Shown here: piece by piece, positions 58,060 through 64,000 of the stretch
Layout of the letters: each line of letters begins with the position of its first letter
Position numbering within the stretch: position 1 is the first letter of the stretch
Assembly (NCBI GenBank): GCA_037349315.1
Contig: JBAIAC010000035.1
Span: 6,214,501 to 6,278,500 of the forward strand
Direction: 5' to 3'
Source of the DNA: Chelydra serpentina
Taxonomy: Eukaryota; Chordata; Testudines; Chelydridae
Length of the DNA stretch: 64,000 nt
Notes under the pieces: model-generated
What the model saw: the letters and a program-made list of their open reading frames with translations, nothing else
The model's database searches: none
Told to the model about the DNA's origin: nothing
Position numbers and translations under genes: made by a program

Positions 58060-59065
58060 TCTGATTCTTCATTGCCTGTTGCCCAGCACCTGATATAATC
58101 CACCCCGAACACATTGCCGAACATCAATTTCATCCTCACCCATAACCATTTTACGTTCAACAACAAACACTTTTTGCCCAAACCATAGGAACCGCTATGG
58201 CTCCCCACGATGTCAGCCTCTTTTGTGGCACCTCAAGGAAGAATTTCTGGACAAATGCACCACAGAACCAATGATATACCTGAGCTACATCAATGATATT
58301 TTCATTCTCTGGTCAGACAACCTAAACTCCCTCAAAGATTTCCACCATACCTTTTAACGCACTTAAGACCGCCTTCATCAAACAAGGTCACTCCACCATG
58401 GAAGAAGATCACCTCATAGAAAGGGCCACACAAATACCCTGAGAAAACCTGCTTCAATATGGGGGAAAATCCCCACTCCTACCACAGACCCCCTACTTGT
58501 CACCCACCGCACTATGCTGGATCCTGTATGGCGTATCATCAAACAATTACAACCCATATTTGATGGGGACCATATCCTGAAAGAAATTTTTCCCACTTCC
58601 TTCCTCTGGCCTTCCCACCCACCGTTTCTGGCCTTCAAACAACCCACCAACTTTGCCAAGCTCATCATAGGAAGCAAGCTCCCCAAAGACCAGGACCCAA
58701 CAACTCGGAAAGGCACCAAACCCTGCTATAACATATGCAAAATCAACAGACATATCTCCACTGCTATGATGATCAACACCCCCCATAACTCATCTTTCAA
58801 GGTCTATGGGTCCTACACCGGTCTATCCCAGCATGTGGCGTACCTCATCCAGTGCCCTAAATGCCACAATAACAATGATGTGTGTAAAACAAGACAATCA
58901 CTATGCTCTCGAATGAACTCTCACAAAAAAATGGTAAAAGACCAGAACACTATTATCCTTGGATGAACTTTTCACAAAGTGATCACTCTATATGTGACTC
59001 TCAGTCCTCGTTCTCAAAGGAAACCTATGGAACACTTTCAAAAGACTAGTTTGGGAGCTAGACAC
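58060..59065 (+). pseudogene. Penelope/Neptune-like element, RT and GIY-YIG remains
   Basis: Order of motifs: FNNKHFLPK, TIGTAMAPHD in a shifted frame (the GTAMG block of Penelope RT), SYINDIFILW (the YxDD box with one Asp changed to Asn), then in the frame 58514-58966 FLAFKQPTNFAKLIIGSKLP, a CYNICKINRHI segment with the cysteine motif, and GSYTGLSQHVAYLIQCPKC plus SLCSRMNSH for the GIY-YIG endonuclease. The tail DHS...LVLKGN continues to about 59065 through stops. Penelope elements use this RT and endonuclease to retrotranspose. This copy is dead. Confidence 0.82.
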
Positions 59066-60864
59066 ATGGGACTTGCACGTGTGTCAGATTCTGCCTGCAC
59101 AATTCCTATGGGATGATTAGAGCTCAAGTTCCAATCCCTCTAAGAATTGTGTGGCTTTCCCCTCTTGGACTGACATGCAACAGCAACCACTTAAAATTCC
59201 TGTCCTTGGAGTTATCCAGGTCCTCTGCATGACTCATCACCTTCCAGTAATTCACTCCATGTTTGGAACAATTGGAACTAAGGCACCTACTTTTGATGTA
59301 ATATATTGCTTTTACTTCTCCCCCCACCCTTTCTGGAGGGTCTTCTTCATGGCTATGAGGAACAAGAGGAAGGTAACACACTTATCTGTTTCACTGCTAA
59401 CCATTGCAGAACAGCTTGCCTATAGTGCTCCTTCTAGCTCAAGGGTTGAAAGAGTGACTTCATTTTAGTTCATTTATCATAACAGATTAATCCATTTCTT
59501 TTGGTGTCACTGATCTTTGTGCTCCTTGAGCCTGCTCCAAAGTCCACTAATGTTAATGAAAATACTTTGGATTAGTCCCTTTGGGACCAATTACTCAAGG
59601 TGCTGAGACTGATTTCAATGAGAGTTGAGGGTGCTCACCATTTTACAGAAATTTTCAATGCAGAAACACACACAGCAATGGTATATAATGTATTGGATTT
59701 CACGAGAGTACACTGCTTTATACAGGATGATTATAGCATCACCAAGTAACAGTGGTCTAGATAAAAATATGGATTGTTGCTGTGGAACCAGCCACAGAAT
59801 CAATCATGTAGTGCCAGATTGAAAATAAATTAATAAAGGTGAAATTCATAAGTGCTGCCTGCTGGATGCAAAATTAATCTGGTATTTAAAACTGGAGAAT
59901 GATGTTCCTCATTCATTTTGTCATAACCCTTTTTACTTGGTATGTAGCAGCTGTCCATGGATTCTCTTCCCCACAGTAGGGCCAGGGTAAAAATCAAATT
60001 TGGGGATAATGGACCAAACTATATTTTGTGTGTGTGATGCGAGTCCAAAAATAAAGACTTCCCCCCCCCAAAGTGGAAAAAAAAATCTCACTTTCAAATT
60101 CTCATATCTTCCAAATCCCATGGCTGCCTAAATGATCTACTGGCAAGACATTACACCTGAGCAAATTAGGGTAGAAAAGTTGTTTGTTTTGAAGAAGTTG
60201 GGTGTCGGTTTTGTATTTAAAATCAAGCTGCTGATGAAAAGCTAGTGACAGTCTTATCTATGGAATCATCCAGGCTGTCATTTAGGAAAAGTAAAACCAA
60301 ACAAATCCATGGATCTGTTGAAACAGAGGAAGGAGCACAAATTAGAAAAGATTGTCACTGCATAATGGTACAGTGAGACTCTGCTTGAATAGTGGTCAGA
60401 ATTGTAGGCATCATCTTGCAAGAGTGATAGGGTTTAGAAGGAGGCAGGCAACAAGATGATGTAGATAAGTCAGATGCTAAATGTCTATTCAATGATCCCA
60501 TTTCAAACACAGAAATAATTTTACTCCCACAAGTAGTCCTGTGGAATTCAGTGTGGGCACTCAGATGAGGACAGTTACATATGTGCATAAGATTTATAGG
60601 ATCAGGTCCCAAGGTAACAAATGGACTGGCTATTAAAGGAATTTAATATTTATGCAGAGGGTTATTAATGTTGAATTGTAGAATGGACAGCTGGGTACAT
60701 ACCAGAAGAGAGAAACAAACCTGCAAAGGAAAATATAGATGGATCTACCATATATGGACCACAAAAACCTTATCCATGCAGGAATACCGTTATTCTGTAG
60801 GAGCTCAAATTACTTTCTGTGCTGGAGAGGAGGAACCAATTTACAATGTAGTGTATAAAGCTTG
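59066..60864. other. Intron sequence, nothing recognised
   Basis: AT-rich with a short C run near 60061-60068. No exon or transposon ends. Confidence 0.4.
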
Positions 60865-60872
60865 CACTACAT

Positions 60873-61055
60873 CAGTGGTTCTCAAACTGTGGGTCTGAAC
60901 CCCAAAGTGGCCGTTAGACTTGCTGGGGCCTAGGGCCGAAGCCCGATGGCTTCAGCCCTGGTGCTGGGGCTCAGGCTTCAGTCCCCCTCCTGGGGGCGTG
61001 TAGTAATATTTGTTGTCAGAAAGGGATCATGCCGCAAGAAGTTTGGGAACCCCTG
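60873..61055. mobile_element. hAT MITE
   Basis: Starts CAGTGGTTCTCAAACTGTGG and ends AAGTTTGGGAACCCCTG, inverted. Flanks CACTACAT (60865-60872) and CTCTACAT (61056-61063) form an 8-bp duplication with one mismatch. A GCTGGGGCTCAGGCTTCAG block fills the middle. Same broad family as 1537-1755. Confidence 0.88.
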
Positions 61056-61063
61056 CTCTACAT

Positions 61064-64000
61064 TAATTTGCAATGGTTCTAAATTAAATTGATTGTGTCT
61101 CTGAACAAATGACAAACTAATTTTTTTTCCACTGAAAACTTTTAATTTGACAGCTCCAATGTTTAGTTAAAAAAAAAAAGAGTAAAATGTTGCCTTATGT
61201 TCCATGCATTACTTTGTGAAAATTGCAGAATGTGCTTTTACTGTGTAAATTGACTGTGTGTATTTCCATAGCAACCTCACCTTCTCATGTCCTGAATCTA
61301 TAGACATCAACAGATGACTTTTAAAACTAGGAAGCATTGGTACATATGTTTAATTACAAAATACAGAAACAAATAGGGGAAGCAGAGCAGGGGCCAGCAG
61401 CGTGGAGATGTGTCCGAAGGATGGTCTCTCAGGGATGATTAGGCAGAAGGGTATCCATGATGAATATGTTGTTGTGACAAAATCGCTTGCCTACTTGAGT
61501 ATTGGATGGTTCCTGAAGCACATGTGAACTCTTTCCTGATCTCACTGTTCAGAGGGCCAGTGCAAAGCCTATCCATTGCTGACTCACTGTTCCAGGGTTC
61601 AAGTGTGTTTTAGTGCTTTGTAGTCCTTGTGGTAGCCCTCTGCACACTGGTAAATGTCATCCTTGTATAGAAGTGCATAAGGAGACCAGGAGTTAACTTT
61701 CTCATCTGACTTCCAGGCGGCAGGGGAATAGTGAATTAGGGCTAGGATCTGAAGGTCCAGTCAGACATTTAGAACACACACAAGAAACACTATAAAACCA
61801 GCTTCCATGGCACTCGTGGCAGATAAGCTTTTGAGGAGCACAGCACAGCTCCACAAAAGGGTGAAATCCTGGCCCCATTGAAGTTGATGGAAGTTTTGCC
61901 ATTGACTTCAATGGGGCCAAGATTGCTCTCCCAGTTGCTAGGGGTCTGGGTTGCAGCCCAACGTAGTTTTGTTTTTCATATGATTTTGTTTGTGTAAAAT
62001 CTGTTGGTTAAACCCTGTTGTATGCTAAGCTCCTGCCAGCCCCTGGCCACCTCTTACCTGCATCAGTGCTGACGCTTGCACATGAAGTTGTTTGAATTTG
62101 CACCTGCAAAACCCTGATGTTCTCATGGTTTTTATATGTTCAAATTCTCACCTCTGCACACACAGTTGTTTGCATGTGCAAACAAATAGATGGTGGGTTA
62201 TAGCTTGGCTGGAAATTGAGCTCTAGGACTTCAGGTTTTTATTCTTATCTTGGCGAAAGCTTGCTTTTTCCTGCTTTGCTAGCTAACATGCCCCTCTCCA
62301 CCCCCGCTCTGGCCTCTACTCTCCAGTTGCCCCACACTCTCTCATGTGATGAAAATTCTCTGATGAAAATTTAGCCTGGACATTAGAAATGTTTCCAAGG
62401 GAAATTGCTGAAGCTTCAAAACCTGCCCAGACAAAACTGAGGAGTGGATTGTATGACCTAACAGGTCTCCTCTGTTCTCAATACCTATGAGTCTTAGTCA
62501 CCTGGTCTTTTGCATACAGCTAACTTCCAACATTTGTTTATCCTTTACTATTCTACATTTAATCCCTTCATGTCAAAAAAAAACATTAGGCAAATATTTT
62601 CTTGTAGTGGATAAGATTTTCAATGAACAGTAAAGTAGAATAGTTCAGTTTGCTTAACACAGTCACAGAACATGTCAAGTCTCTGCTCTTGCAGGTAGGA
62701 AGGAAAGCTAACCACTTACTGTGAGCAATGCCTTCGCTGCCCGCTTTTATTCTGTACCATGGCTTTGGCCACTGAACCAAACATTTTAAAAAAAAATAGT
62801 TGTGGAAATGGGCAACCTGCCAAAAACTTGTCACTCATTAAAATTGCCTATTGATCTCTTTTTAAAGCTCTTGGGAAAATTAGCATTGTTCTTAGGAAGC
62901 TGATAATCAATTCACACTTACTGTAGTATTTTTATAAGACACTTTCCTGAAGGATAGCTCTATTTGTACTGAACAGAAAAGGCAAGGTGGTGGAATAGTA
63001 AGTACTCTCCGCTTTCAGGCTGTCAACATGTATTTAGTTTGGTCTCTTATATGATGAATTGGGGGAGGGATGGTCTAACCTAGTAGAATTTTTCATGGCC
63101 CATAAACCATTATTATAGTGGTAAATTTCTGCACCGAATTAACATTATGTTAAATGCTTCTCACATTGTGATTTGTGACTAAACATGGCTTGTAATAGGG
63201 GAAGCCAATTCAAGGATCACCGTACATATATGGAATTAACCTGGTTGGCTTTCTCCTCTGCCATAAACAAAAATACGAATTGATTGTGGTAACACTTTGC
63301 TGTTGGTAATAGTACTGAAACCCCCACTCCAAATATGCTTACTACTGAGATTATACCACTGCTCCATAAACTCGGACCACTCACCAAGATACTTGCAAAT
63401 ACCAAAATACAAGGTTCTTATTATATATGGTTGTCTCTATTTCCTTTCCTGACAGTTGTGTAGAGTGGCAGTGCTGTGTTCCACATCAGAGGTGGGTAAA
63501 TGACCATTGTCCATGCAATCTGTAAAATGTTTTGGAGAGGAAAGATGCTACTGTAATGACCACCAATATGAGTCGTCACCTGGGACTGAACATGGACTTT
63601 TGGTCTAAATGCAAAAACTGTAGTGTTTGAGCTAAAGGTGTTAGTGCAAGGAAAGACAGGTGGTAAACCTGTTCAGGTACAGTGTGTAGCTATGGATTAT
63701 TGTCTCTTTGTTGCTGTCCTTGGGAAGGCAGGTGGTATGTAACTGTTCTTTGGATCACTCCATGGGTTTCTAACCAATTAAACTTGTATGCTCAATGCTA
63801 GGTCTAATGCTTTGATCCAGATCGGACATAATATGTGTGAAATTTGATACTCTTCCCCCCTTGCTAGTCAGGAAATTAGATTATTCATCTAAAAAGATCT
63901 CTTTGGTGAGAAAAGCTTCTAATGAATTGCCTAACTGGGACTGATTTTCAGATAAATTAATTAATGTTTTGCCGTCTGTAGCTAGCCAAACATTTTATAC
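61064..64000. other. Intron sequence, nothing recognised
   Basis: AT-rich with an A run at 61169-61181. A palindromic pair around TTGACTTCAATGGGGCC lies at 61870-61920 (dispersed motif). No exon, no LINE, no LTR seen. The sequence runs to the window edge still within intron 2. Confidence 0.45.

Larger units (their letters stand above)
26453..64000 (+). other. ADAMTS2: ADAMTS2 intron 2 (5' part, continues beyond window)
   Basis: The donor at 26453 has no partner exon in the window: the next expected prodomain block, beginning after CDGL, was not found on the + strand. At least 37.5 kb is therefore intron, which agrees with the very long early introns of this gene in other vertebrates. The intron is AT-rich and hosts the nested transposons listed separately. 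Confidence 0.75.

Noticed and set aside
1..64000. Prokaryotic-type defence or biosynthetic system
   Set aside because: No operons, ribosome binding sites or dense coding; splice signals, SINE/LINE content and ADAMTS2 exons show a vertebrate genome.

Overview
This is vertebrate nuclear DNA, most likely from a turtle. It is AT-rich, gene-poor and full of interspersed repeats. The repeat set (tRNA-derived SINEs with a CR1-type tail, CR1 LINEs, a DIRS retroelement, Penelope/Neptune-like elements and many hAT-type miniature elements) is the mix I associate with cryptodiran turtles. The species call rests on recognising these families by eye, not on a search. I see no bacterial operons, CRISPR arrays or intact RNA genes.

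The one host gene I can support is the 5' end of ADAMTS2, the procollagen N-proteinase, on the + strand. A CpG-rich promoter and 5'UTR (about 24276-24814) leads into exon 1 (24815-24902, signal peptide). A 1188-bp intron follows, then exon 2 (26091-26452, most of the prodomain start). Splice sites and reading phase agree exactly and together give 150 residues. No later exon is visible, so 26453-64000 is inferred to be the start of a very long intron 2. Positions 1-24275 are upstream intergenic DNA.

Upstream region: a clipped hAT element at the left edge, a SINE (444-617), hAT elements with exact 8-bp target duplications (1537-1755, 7607-7911, 16100-16220), CR1 copies (9381-10037, 14427-14905, 21358-21535), a solo LTR with a 5-bp duplication (12369-13551), a second SINE almost identical to the first (about 22395-22574), and more MITEs up to a hAT element next to the promoter (23964-24275).

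Intron 2 is a palaeontology of nested transposons. A solo LTR (32341-32955) precedes a decayed but full-structure DIRS element (about 33191-38903) with gag-like, reverse transcriptase, RNase H and tyrosine recombinase remains, inverted terminal repeats and an internal complementary region. The DIRS element was split by a hAT MITE (36158-36553) and by an inverted dimer of a Penelope-type terminal repeat carrying hammerhead-ribozyme-like motifs (about 37312-37647). At 40615-42071 three DNA elements are nested, one containing a 43-bp GC-rich minisatellite. At 56733-58030 lies the most striking item: a nearly intact, CpG-rich, 5'-truncated RTE-like LINE with an 11-bp target duplication. It is followed by a decayed Neptune-like Penelope element with GIY-YIG endonuclease remains (about 58060-59065).

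The candidates for something undescribed are the young RTE-like insertion (possible horizontal transfer), the two-headed ribozyme palindrome inside the DIRS element, and the minisatellite-bearing hAT element.
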